DNA from: Bacillota bacterium
GTDB lineage: Bacteria > Bacillota_E > Sulfobacillia > Sulfobacillales > JAIMBI01
Assembly (NCBI GenBank): GCA_021828405.1
Contig: JAKARZ010000034.1
Coordinates: 1-21,719, forward strand
DNA length: 21,719 nt
Direction: 5' to 3'
The position numbers and the translations under genes were made by a program. Shown piece by piece: positions 1-6,526 of this stretch (position 1 is the first letter of the stretch; each line of letters opens with the position of its first letter). The notes beneath the pieces were generated by a model. That model saw only the letters and a list, made by a program, of their open reading frames with translations, did no database searches and was not told the origin of the DNA.

Positions 1-893
1 TCTCGGGCCGGGACAGGCCCCCAGGAGGCTCCGGCCGCGGACCAATAGGGACACGAGCCACCGGAGCGCCGGGGGCCGCTCCCGGATCCCGGCGGCGGGG
101 GCCCCGCAGGGCGACGGGACTGCCCGCGGGGTGCCCCGGGCCAGGATCTTGATGTTGTACGCCAGCGCCAACAGCGTGAATTCGCTGGTCGCGGCGGCGA
201 GCCCCCGGCGGCTAAACTGGCGGAACCCCAACACTTCCTTGAGAATCCCCAACACGGGCTCCACGATCCCCTTCCGCTGGCGGTAGAGCGCGGCCCCCGC
301 CGGCGTGCGCCCCTGGGCCGCCATCGCCTCGCGGACCGCGTCATCCGGTCCCCGCTCGACCGTCCGCGTCCGGCGGCCTTTCTTCAGGCACTGTGCGGCG
401 AAGGGACAACCGGCACAGGCCGCCGCCTCACTCCGATACACCCGCCGCGCCTCCGTCCGCCCGCCCCCGCACGCGGCGTTCCGCGTGCGGGGGAACGGCA
501 ACCACTGGTCACCGGGACAGTGGTAGCGGTCGGTGGCCGGGTCGTACGTGAACTGGGCTTTGTGCACGCGCTCGTCTTGGCCCGGGGGGTCGGCGGCCGC
601 CCCCACCGCGACGTAGGCGTCGATGGGGCGGGCCGCCAGGTCGCGGAGATTGGCGGCCGCCCCGTACCCCGCATCGGCCAGCAGCTGCGCGAGGGCGCGG
701 CCGCCCACGGCGTGGTCCAAGACCGCGCCCAGTTCCGTGGTGTCCCCCGCGTGGGCCGACACGGCCACGCCCACAATGAACCCCGCCGTGGCATCCACGG
801 GGATCTGCGTGTTGTAGGCCTGTTGCACGCCTTGGTTCTTGGTCACCATGATGGCCGACTCGGGGTCCGTGAAGTTGTACTGGGTCTTGGGAT

Positions 894-993
894 CCGGAGC
901 GGGAGCAGGAGTAGAAGCAGGAGCGGGAGTAGAAGCAGGAGCACGAGCGGGAGCGGGAGCAGGAGCGGGAGCAGGAGCGGGAGCAGAAGCAGA
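894..993 (-). repeat. Hexamer minisatellite encoding an Ala-Pro linker
   Basis: On the coding (minus) strand, GCTCCT/GCTCCC-type hexamers with interspersed GCTTCTACT units run for about 100 bases. They encode a low-complexity Ala-Pro-Ser-Thr linker between the first catalytic Asp region and the TDPESAIM block of the IS1182 transposase. IS1182 proteins commonly vary in length at this point. The array stays in frame and contains no stop. Confidence 0.8.
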
Positions 994-1277
994 AGGCATC
1001 GTCAGCAACTCCGGGGCGTCCGCCGCGGCGGCCTTGGCCGCCGCCGCCGCCTGAATCCGCGTCAAGCGGGTGTCCAGCCGCGCCAACCGGTCCGGCGGCA
1101 CCGGCGGAGGCGCCGCCCCGTCGACCGCATCCGCCGCCCCATGCGCCGCCACCAGCGCCGCGATCTCTGCCTGCAACTGCGGCACCACCTCTTGCATCCG
1201 CTGATACGACATCGCCTTATGCTTGGAGGCATCGGCGTGGATCTTCGACCCGTCCACTGCGCCCAGTTGCCAGCCCA

Positions 1278-1322
1278 CCAGCCCCACCTGCGCCATCCAG
1301 CCCCACCTGCGCCATCCAGCCC
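1278..1322. repeat. 19-bp tandem duplication inside the transposase
   Basis: The 19-base unit CCCCACCTGCGCCATCCAG occurs twice head to tail at 1282-1300 and 1301-1319. Partial matches extend the period-19 pattern to 1278-1322. Nineteen is not a multiple of three, and the extra copy accounts exactly for the shift between the two transposase frames. Confidence 0.95.
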
Positions 1323-1751
1323 GGGATCTCCGAGGCGCATTGCGCCCGAAACGTCGCCAGCACACTATGGCGCGGGCGTTCCCCGCGGGCCAGCCACAGC
1401 ATCGGCAGGTCTTCTTCACAGGCCCGCGCCATCTTGCGCGAACTGATCCGCTGCGTGAGATACCCGTAGATCAGCACCCGCAACAACAACGCGGGGTCAT
1501 ACGGCGGCGCGCCCGCCCCCGCTGGGTGATAGCGCGCGTGGACGGCGCGCAGATCGAGGCGCGTCACGACGGCGTCCACGACGCGCGCGAGATGGCCCGG
1601 GGGGACCCACTCATCCAGGCGGGGGGGCAAAAGCCAATCCTGGTCGAGGCGGTGGCCCGCGCGAACGTGCATCGCATACGCTCCTCCGGCAGTATCTTGG
1701 TACTCCTGTTCTTCGCCATCTTCTCTCCTGTTTCCTGCCCTTCACCCCGCT

Positions 1752-1799
1752 ACAGCCGAATTATTGGACAGGCTCCTCATATGACAACACCCTGTCAAC
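1752..1799 (-). promoter_or_regulatory. Candidate promoter of the IS1182 transposase
   Basis: On the minus strand a -35 box TTGTCA (1787-1782) and a -10 box AATAAT (1765-1760) are separated by 16 bases; each matches the sigma-A consensus at five of six positions. The predicted start near 1752 would leave a leader of about 80 bases before the ATG at 1672. The -35 box lies in a small inverted repeat, TGACA...TGTCA (1782-1798), which could be an operator. Confidence 0.5.
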
Positions 1800-1936
1800 C
1801 CCGGGACCGCTGGTGCCTTTTGGGTCGTGCTGAGCCAACGTCCCGGCCGCCGTAGGCGCCCCGGAGGGGTCGCCGGGACTGTGGCGCGGGACGGCCAGAC
1901 TCAAGAAGCGGGGCCGGGGGCGGGAAGCCGTCAGCG

Positions 1937-2137
1937 CTGGACAGGACCGGTACCTCGCAGGGATATAGTCGACGGCGGATCACTCTCATATCCGCGGGCT
2001 CCCGGGTCCCCCCCGGTACCGCAAGTTGGTGGATCCGATGGGAGCTGCCTCTATCTAGGTGCGCGTGCTCCGCCCGGAGGCGTTAACGCATAGGAGTCAC
2101 GAGGGCTCTCCCGACCCCGCGCCGCGGTCCTGTCCAG
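1937..2137. repeat. Perfect 13-bp inverted repeat pair
   Basis: CTGGACAGGACCG at 1937-1949 and its exact reverse complement CGGTCCTGTCCAG at 2125-2137 face each other across about 175 bases of non-coding DNA. The pair could close a long RNA structure, or be element ends or subterminal repeats. It is on the downstream side of the IS110 transposase gene. Confidence 0.7.
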
Positions 2138-2147
2138 GGCTCACGGC

Positions 2148-2161
2148 TCCCCGATCGGGGA
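2148..2161. repeat. 14-bp perfect palindrome after the IS110 transposase
   Basis: TCCCCGATCGGGGA is perfectly self-complementary and lies 11 bases past the stop codon (2172-2174) of the minus-strand transposase. Flanking CGG/CCG bases extend the symmetry. No T-run follows on the minus strand, so it is not a typical intrinsic terminator. It could be part of the element end. Confidence 0.6.
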
Positions 2162-2171
2162 CCGAGGCGGC

Positions 2172-3308
2172 TTAGGCGGCGGGCGGCACCTCCCCCGGCG
2201 GCTGAACGCGGACCCAGACGGCAATTTCCCACAGGTACCCGCACAGCTCCCGGGCCACCGCGGCGATCGCCTTCGGGGTACCCCGGCGGCCTTGCAGGGT
2301 GCGCAGCCGCGCATGGAGGCGCTGTTGCGCCCGCCAGCTCATGGCACTCACGGCCGGCTCCCAGGACCCCAGGGCCGCGAGGCGGCGCCCCACCGCCCCG
2401 TCCGGCCGGGGACGGAACCGATAACTGTGGGCCGCCTCCACCAAGATGCGGCGGAGATGCGCATGGCCCGTCTTCGTCAGCCCGCCCTGATGCCGGGTGA
2501 CACCGCTCGAGGCTTCCGACGGGACCAACCCGACCCAGGCCATCATGTGCCGCGGGTGCGTGAAGGTCGCGCCGTCGCCCAGCTCGGCGGCCAACGTCGC
2601 CGCCGTGAGCCAATCCACGCCGCGGAGCCCCTGCCACGCCCGCATCAGCGGTGCCAGCGGGTGCGTGGGCCACGTGGCCGCGATCTGCCGGGTGATCCGG
2701 TCCACCCGCGTGTCCGCTTCCTCCAATTGGCTGAGCAACTCCACCCACACCTGGTCCCGGGGGGTCGGCGTCGGCGTGACCTGCCGGAGCCAGGCCCGGT
2801 AAGCCGGCCCCCAGGCAGCCCGGCCCGCCGGAGGGCGGAGGCCCCAGCGCAGGAGCGTGCTCTTGACCCGCTGCCGGGCGCGCTGGCGCACCTGCACCGC
2901 CATCGTCCGCGCCCGCACCAAGTCCCGGAAGGCTTCCTCGGCCTCGGTCGGAACCCGCACCGGCGTCAGCGTCCCCGCCCGCAGCGCGTCCGCCAAGTGG
3001 CGCGCATCGCGCCGGTCCGTCTTGAGGCGGTCGGTCGGCCGCGTCGGCACCAGGCCCGGCGCGATGACCTGGCAGGCCACCCCCAGCGCCGTCAACTGCC
3101 GCTGCAGGCCAAACCCCGTCGGGCCCGCCTCATAGCACACCAGCAGCGTGCCGCGGTCCGGCGGCCGCATCACCCACTTGCGCACCGCCGTCGGGTCGGC
3201 GGCCAGCACACCCGCGTCTACCGCCGGCGTGCGCCCTGGCGCCGCCACCGCCACCGCGATCGTCGCGGCACTCACATCGCACCCCACAAACCGGGTATAC
3301 TCGCTCAT
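2172..3308 (-). CDS. IS110-family transposase (DEDD recombinase)
   Basis: Recombinase of the IS110 family, which uses a RuvC-like DEDD domain plus a C-terminal serine domain and, in studied members, a guide RNA encoded in the element's non-coding end. The N-terminal domain shows GCDVSAATIAVAV (first Asp), CYEAGPTGFG (Glu) and LKTDRRDARHLA (the Asp pair). The C-terminal Tnp_20 region shows LRGVDWLTAATLAAELG, AWVGLVPSEASSG with the expected catalytic serine, and GGLTKTGHAHLRRILVEAA. I chose ATG 3308 because GGGAGGCGG lies about eight bases upstream and the protein then begins just before the conserved core; an upstream in-frame ATG at 3383 would add 25 unconserved residues. The resulting 378 aa is full length for the family and no lesion is visible, so the element may be active. 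Confidence 0.93.
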   Translation of the reverse strand: MSEYTRFVGCDVSAATIAVAVAAPGRTPAVDAGVLAADPTAVRKWVMRPPDRGTLLVCYEAGPTGFGLQRQLTALGVACQVIAPGLVPTRPTDRLKTDRRDARHLADALRAGTLTPVRVPTEAEEAFRDLVRARTMAVQVRQRARQRVKSTLLRWGLRPPAGRAAWGPAYRAWLRQVTPTPTPRDQVWVELLSQLEEADTRVDRITRQIAATWPTHPLAPLMRAWQGLRGVDWLTAATLAAELGDGATFTHPRHMMAWVGLVPSEASSGVTRHQGGLTKTGHAHLRRILVEAAHSYRFRPRPDGAVGRRLAALGSWEPAVSAMSWRAQQRLHARLRTLQGRRGTPKAIAAVARELCGYLWEIAVWVRVQPPGEVPPAA

Positions 3309-3500
3309 AGCACCCGCCTCCCATCGTATGCGGCTCTGCACCGCTCTCGCGTTCTTGTGCGTCGGTAGTGTAGCCCGCGACACTTGCGATTAGTGAGGGC
3401 GGGTGCTGTCATGCTATCTAGCTTCGGGTCGGAGCCCGTCGCGGCGAAAACCGGCGCCACGGTCGAAGCCATGACGCTGAGATCCGGGATGTTGTACGAG
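3309..3500 (-). ncRNA. Candidate bridge RNA region of the IS110 element
   Basis: This non-coding stretch lies directly upstream of the IS110 transposase, where IS110-group elements encode their bridge RNA. On the minus strand a -10-like TACAAC (3496-3491) precedes short hairpins: GTGT/ACAC around an 8-base loop near 3375 and GCGG/CCGC near 3335. No gene is visible here. Element ends, loops and exact RNA limits cannot be set from one copy; the call rests mainly on position. Confidence 0.35.
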
Positions 3501-3580
3501 GGCCACCGGGCCAGGAGAGCCCGGAAAAGGCGTCATGGGGTCCTCCGGTAGAACCCCACGGCTTCAGTCGTGGGAGAGCG
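3501..3580 (+). other. Orphan IS200/IS605-type end hairpin (possible omega-RNA scaffold remnant)
   Basis: GAACCCCACGGCTTCAGTCG followed by TGGGAGAGCGTCA (about 3549-3581) closely resembles the right-end hairpin of IS200/IS605 and IS1341-type elements, which also forms the 3' part of TnpB omega-RNAs. The stem is CCCACGGCT/AGTCGTGGG with a short loop. A second hairpin, CGGGC/GCCCG, sits at about 3519-3535. No tnpA or tnpB gene is visible nearby, so this would be a solo end or remnant. Recognition is from memory of such ends, not an alignment. Confidence 0.4.
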
Positions 3581-3639
3581 TCAGATTCGCAAGCGCCGCA
3601 CTGCCGGCGCGGGCGCAACCGTCCCACCTGGCTGCGCCG

Positions 3640-3834
3640 TCACGCACGGCCCCCGCGCCAGTCTTTCGGGCGGTCCCTCAGATCCCGGTGTGGCCGGTCG
3701 CGCGGAAGGTTGCGGCCGGCCCTGAGCCAAGGCAATACCAGCGGCGCCGCCCGCGCAACTTGCCGCGGTCGGCGCCATGCCATCCACACCACCGCCGCCA
3801 CCAAGACGACGAGTCCCACGCTCAGCCAAGGCAC
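3640..3834 (-). CDS. Possible small single-pass membrane protein
   Basis: A 64-codon frame starts at GTG 3834, preceded by a G-rich GGGGGGCGAG. It encodes VPWLSVGLVVLVAAVVWMAW, one clear hydrophobic segment at residues 1-20, followed by a basic, Arg/Pro-rich tail of about 40 residues. It lies 49 bases downstream of tatA on the same strand and could share its transcript. I recognise no family. The hydrophobic segment followed by positive charges argues for a real protein, but the Arg/Pro-rich tail is also typical of shadow frames in GC-rich DNA. Confidence 0.35.
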   Translation of the reverse strand: MPWLSVGLVVLVAAVVWMAWRRPRQVARAAPLVLPWLRAGRNLPRDRPHRDLRDRPKDWRGGRA

Positions 3835-3883
3835 GCACTCGCCCCCCGGGCCATGCTGATATTCCAAGACTCCGCCACCCCGG

Positions 3884-4144
3884 TTAGCGGGCCTCTCCCG
3901 TGTTGCCCGGCGGCCGGTTGGAAGTCTCCCCCTGGGTCCCGCTTCGCGCCCCGGTCGCATCGTAGGACATGGGATAAGTGGGCGGTTGGCCCGGATCATC
4001 TATCACGCCCGACATCGCCCCCCGAAATTCACGAATAGCCCGCCCGAGTCCCGAGCCAATCTCCGGCAGCCGCTTCGGTCCGAAAACGAGCAGGGCTACG
4101 ATCAGCAACAGGACGATGTGCGTTGGCGTCAGCAAGTCGCCCAT
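3884..4144 (-). CDS. tatA: Sec-independent protein translocase subunit TatA/TatE family
   Basis: Small membrane subunit of the twin-arginine translocase, which moves folded proteins across the cytoplasmic membrane. I chose ATG 4144, with AGAAGG about eight bases upstream. The 86-aa protein has the family layout: a short N-terminus, one membrane segment (THIVLLLIVALLVFG, residues 7-21), the FGPKRLPEIG hinge with the conserved FGP-LP motif, then an amphipathic helix (GSGLGRAIREFRGAMSG) and a polar tail with a Pro/Gly-rich end. No tatC is present in the window, so TatC must be encoded elsewhere. The gene follows gatD on the same strand with a 79-base gap and may be co-transcribed with it. Confidence 0.9.
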   Translation of the reverse strand: MGDLLTPTHIVLLLIVALLVFGPKRLPEIGSGLGRAIREFRGAMSGVIDDPGQPPTYPMSYDATGARSGTQGETSNRPPGNTGEAR

Positions 4145-4223
4145 CCTGGGCACCTTCTCTCTTATGCCCGCGAGCCACAACCCGACGATTCAGTATACCG
4201 CACCCAGCCCGGCGCATGCCCAC

Positions 4224-4988
4224 TTAGGCGCGCGGATGCGCGAGCCGCTCCCGATGGGCGGCCCACTCCCAGTCGTCGAGGAGCGGGGGCAGCTCCGCCT
4301 CGCCGGTACGCCGCTCCAGCGCCCGCGACAGCAGCCAGTCGGCCAGATGGGGATTCTTGGGCAGCAGGGACCCGTGCAGGTACGTCCCCACCGCGTGGAT
4401 TCGCACGGCTCCCTCGGTCCGATCGCGCCCATTGTTGCCGGCGCCGACGATCACCCGCGCCAGCGGCCTTTGGTCCGCGTGGAGCACGGTTTCCCCAGCA
4501 TGGTTCTCGAACCCCACGAGCGTGGCGGGCTCCAGTGGCAGCGTCGCCGTGGCGATGACGTTGCCCACATGCCGAGCGCGCGTGCCCGCACGCGTGGTGG
4601 CATCGAACCACCCCAGCCCCGGCAGCACCCGCCCGTCCTGGGTCTGGTACTCGCGCCCCAGCAACTGAAAGCCGCCGCAGACCGAGAGCAGGGGCAGGCC
4701 ATCGGCCAGCGCCGCCGACAGATCGGCCCCCCGAGTCACCAGGTCGCCGACAATCAGCGCCTGATGGCGATCCTCGCCGCCGCCGAGAAAAACAATATCC
4801 GCCTCCGCCCAGGACATGGGCGCTTCTGGCTCCACGCCCAGGACACGCACCTCCCAGCCGCGCCACTCGGCGCGCCGCGCCAGCGCCAGCACGTTGCCCC
4901 GATCCCCGTACAGATTCATGTCGCTGGGATAGAGATGCACAATCGTCAGCCGCAACCCGAACCGCCCCCAGATCCTCGCATGCCACAC
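4224..4988 (-). CDS. gatD: Lipid II isoglutaminyl synthase, glutamine amidotransferase subunit
   Basis: Class I glutamine amidotransferase of the CobB/CobQ-like branch. In studied Gram-positives GatD supplies ammonia to MurT, which amidates the D-Glu of lipid II in peptidoglycan. Seen here: TIVHLYPSDMNLYGDRGNV at the N-terminus, VFLGGGEDRHQAL, the nucleophile Cys in LLSVCGGFQLLG, VGFENHAGET, VGAGNN and the catalytic His in VGTYLHGSLLPKNPHLADW. These match GatD closely across its length (about 240-255 aa). The start is either GTG 4988 or, with a better GGGGGCGG site, TTG 4955, which would begin the protein just before the conserved LTIVHLYP. Unusually, murT is not next to it: upstream is a divergent gene and downstream is tatA. 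Confidence 0.88.
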   Translation of the reverse strand: MWHARIWGRFGLRLTIVHLYPSDMNLYGDRGNVLALARRAEWRGWEVRVLGVEPEAPMSWAEADIVFLGGGEDRHQALIVGDLVTRGADLSAALADGLPLLSVCGGFQLLGREYQTQDGRVLPGLGWFDATTRAGTRARHVGNVIATATLPLEPATLVGFENHAGETVLHADQRPLARVIVGAGNNGRDRTEGAVRIHAVGTYLHGSLLPKNPHLADWLLSRALERRTGEAELPPLLDDWEWAAHRERLAHPRA

Positions 4989-5027
4989 CGGGCCTATCGC
5001 TCAGAGCGCCCGTCGCCCCTGTGCGCA

Positions 5028-5033
5028 GTATGT
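5028..5033 (-). promoter_or_regulatory. Possible -10 box upstream of gatD
   Basis: CATACT on the minus strand (5033-5028), about 40-75 bases before the possible gatD starts, resembles a sigma-A -10 box. A weak TTGCGG lies 20 bases upstream. On the plus strand of the same divergent intergenic region TTGACC (5074-5079) could be a -35 box for the YbaK-like gene, but no good -10 box is at the right distance. Confidence 0.25.
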
Positions 5034-5148
5034 CACACGAGGCCGCCGCGCCCCGCAAAATGTCGACATAGGTTTGACCCGATCCCCGGCGTGCGCCAGC
5101 ATAGGGTGGAACCCATAGGGAACCCACGGGCGGGAGGCTTCAGGTTCC

Positions 5149-5721
5149 ATGCAGCAGTACTGGGTGCCGTTTTGGGATATCATGCGCACGCGCGAGATCG
5201 AAGTTCTCGGGCGTCGGCGGTTGCACCATCTGACGCGGGGCGCCTACGAAGTGTCGGAGGTGCTTCCCTGCCGCTTGAACCAAGTGGTAACCACCACGGT
5301 GTGCTGGTGCGGCACGCGGCCCATTTTAATTCTGTCCACCGCCGACGTGCTCATCGACTACCGCATTTTTGTGCGCTGGTTTGGGTACGAGGTGCGGCCC
5401 GCCACGTCCACGGAAGTGTCGGCGCTGACGTCCGCCCATCTGCAGGGCGTCCCGCCGGGAGGTTTGCCCTACATGATGCCTGTGTTCCTGGATGATGTGC
5501 TGCTGGAGTCGGACTCGCTGTGGATCCCGGCGGGCGACCCGTCGGTGTGGGTGCGCGTGCTGCCGCCCGAGGTGGTCAAAGTCTCCGGAGCGTTCCCGGT
5601 GTCCATTCGGCTCGCGCCCCCGGCGCGCGATGAGCGGTACAGCTATTACGCGGTCAGTCGGCTGAATGCCGACGGGGTCCTGGAACCGGCGGAGCCGGTG
5701 GCGCTGTCAGGAACCGACTAA
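5149..5721 (+). CDS. YbaK/EbsC-like aminoacyl-tRNA deacylase-domain protein
   Basis: A 190-aa protein resembling the YbaK/ProX-type deacylases that clear mischarged tRNAs. The resemblance is in the C-terminal two thirds: QVVTTTVCWCGTRPILILS matches the family strand region, VRPATSTEVSAL the 'lAtpeEv..lTG' stretch, and HLQGVPPGGLPYMMPVFLDD the signature GypPGGvpPfg...vlvD. Then LWIPAGDPSVWVRVLPPEVV resembles the closing strands. The position where YbaK proteins carry the catalytic Lys (vvKTl) appears to be Thr here (QVVTTTV), so it may bind rather than hydrolyse, or use a different chemistry. The start has GGAGG about 12 bases upstream. Its 3' end overlaps the 3' end of menH on the other strand by 68 bases. 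Family assignment is from motif resemblance only. Confidence 0.6.
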   Translation: MQQYWVPFWDIMRTREIEVLGRRRLHHLTRGAYEVSEVLPCRLNQVVTTTVCWCGTRPILILSTADVLIDYRIFVRWFGYEVRPATSTEVSALTSAHLQGVPPGGLPYMMPVFLDDVLLESDSLWIPAGDPSVWVRVLPPEVVKVSGAFPVSIRLAPPARDERYSYYAVSRLNADGVLEPAEPVALSGTD

Positions 5722-6526
5722 CGAGGCTCGCCAGCTGCTCGGGCGCTTCGAGCGGCACCCGGTGTCCCACGCCCTCCACAATCGCCAATTGCGCCCCCGG
5801 CATGGCCTTGGCCATCTGGCTCATCGATTCCGCATACTTCGCGTCGCGGCTCCCGGCCACCAGCAGCGTGGGCACCGGCCACGCGGGCAAGAGCGGCCCG
5901 CTATCCACCTGGCAGCCCGCGCCCGTAAGGCGGAGGCTTTCGGAAATCCCCTCCGGCCGGTGCCGCCGCCGATCGTGCTTGAGGTGGCGCCGCTCGGCCG
6001 ACGTCAACGGCCGCCCGCCGGCCAGCACAGGGGTCTCATCCCACCGAGCCACGAAGGCTCCAAGCCCGTCCGCCTCGATTCGGTCGGCCAGTCGGCCGTC
6101 CGCGCGCCGACGCGCCTGCCTCGCCTGGGCATCGGCGATGCCCGCCGAAGCGCTCACCAGCACGAGGCACGTCACGCGCCCGGGCGCCGCCGCCGCCATG
6201 CGGAGCGCGATGCGGCCCCCCATGGAATAGCCCACCAGCGAGAACGGCGCGGGCGCAGCGGTCGCCATCAGCGACAGCAGGTCCTGGGCCAGCGCGTCAG
6301 GCGCCAGATGGCTTTTGTCGGAGGGCACTCCGGAGCGGCCATGGCCATACAGGTCGGGCCGTATCACGCGATGACGCCGCCGAAACCCGCGCACCAGCGG
6401 CTGCCAGGTGGCGTGCGTGCCCAGAAACCCGTGCAGCATCAAGAGGGGCGGGGCATCCGGGGCCCCGGCCGCCGTATACCAGAGCGCCTGGGGCCGCTGG
6501 GTTCCCGGCGCCTCAAACCAAGGCAT
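5654..6526 (-). CDS. menH: 2-succinyl-6-hydroxy-2,4-cyclohexadiene-1-carboxylate synthase (alpha/beta hydrolase)
   Basis: Alpha/beta-hydrolase enzyme that removes pyruvate from SEPHCHC to form SHCHC in menaquinone synthesis, acting directly after MenD. The protein (290 aa) starts at ATG 6526 with GGAGG seven bases upstream; the start lies 14 bases inside the end of menD, a typical coupled arrangement. Seen in order: LMLHGFLGTHATWQPL (oxyanion region, residues 30-44), RPDLYGHGRSG, the nucleophile elbow LVGYSMGGRIALRMA (Ser about 101), VAGSRDAKY (Asp) and VEGVGHRVPLEAPEQLA (His). The triad is complete. The Pro-rich tail is slightly longer than in most MenH proteins and overlaps a convergent gene. 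Identity rests on the fold, LHGFLG and the operon context; other hydrolases look similar. Confidence 0.88.
   Translation of the reverse strand: MPWFEAPGTQRPQALWYTAAGAPDAPPLLMLHGFLGTHATWQPLVRGFRRRHRVIRPDLYGHGRSGVPSDKSHLAPDALAQDLLSLMATAAPAPFSLVGYSMGGRIALRMAAAAPGRVTCLVLVSASAGIADAQARQARRRADGRLADRIEADGLGAFVARWDETPVLAGGRPLTSAERRHLKHDRRRHRPEGISESLRLTGAGCQVDSGPLLPAWPVPTLLVAGSRDAKYAESMSQMAKAMPGAQLAIVEGVGHRVPLEAPEQLASLVSRFLTAPPAPPVPGPRRHSAD

Larger units (their letters stand above)
1..1672 (-). pseudogene. IS1182-family transposase, frameshifted by a 19-bp duplication and cut by the window edge
   Basis: DDE transposase of the IS1182 type. It starts at ATG 1672, with GGAGGAG eight bases upstream. The N-terminal part reads DQDWLLPPRLDEWVPPGHL and then YDPALLLRVLIYGYL, the usual IS1182 N-terminal domain. 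Around 1282-1319 the frame is lost. From about 1320 down to base 1 a second minus-strand frame is open without a stop and carries the catalytic core: VDGSKIHADASKHKAMSY (about 1257-1204), a long Ala-Pro linker, TDPESAIM, ADAGYG (second Asp, near 670) and RKGIVEPVLGILKEVLGFRQ (catalytic Glu, near 260). A Cys-rich knuckle of the CAGCPF..C kind lies at 390-420. Removing one 19-bp copy joins the two frames exactly, so this is the only lesion seen. The C-terminus runs off the left edge, and terminal inverted repeats could not be identified. Confidence 0.85.
1800..2171. other. Non-coding stretch between the two insertion sequences
   Basis: I see no convincing gene here; open frames are shadows without recognisable sequence. 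It lies between the promoter end of the IS1182 copy and the stop codon of the IS110 transposase, so it should contain at least one IS110 element end. Two structural features stand out: a perfect 13-bp inverted repeat pair 175 bases apart, and a 14-bp palindrome just past the transposase stop. Confidence 0.6.

Noticed and set aside
894..993. Possible CRISPR-like array
   Set aside because: The repeats are six bases long with no spacers and encode an in-frame Ala-Pro linker.
520..1446. Long plus-strand frame of 308 codons with an RSGSRSRSGS-type repeat
   Set aside because: It is the antisense shadow of the IS1182 transposase; the repeat is the complement of the Ala-Pro linker hexamers.
1795..2093. 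Short frames on both strands between the insertion sequences
   Set aside because: No ribosome binding site and no protein-like composition; the region is better explained by element ends and structured non-coding DNA.
2292..3368. Plus-strand frame of 358 codons opposite the IS110 transposase
   Set aside because: Arg/Pro/His-rich shadow of the transposase with no recognisable motif or ribosome binding site.
3978..5495. Plus-strand frame of 505 codons across tatA and gatD
   Set aside because: Shadow frame; the minus strand carries well-conserved TatA and GatD.
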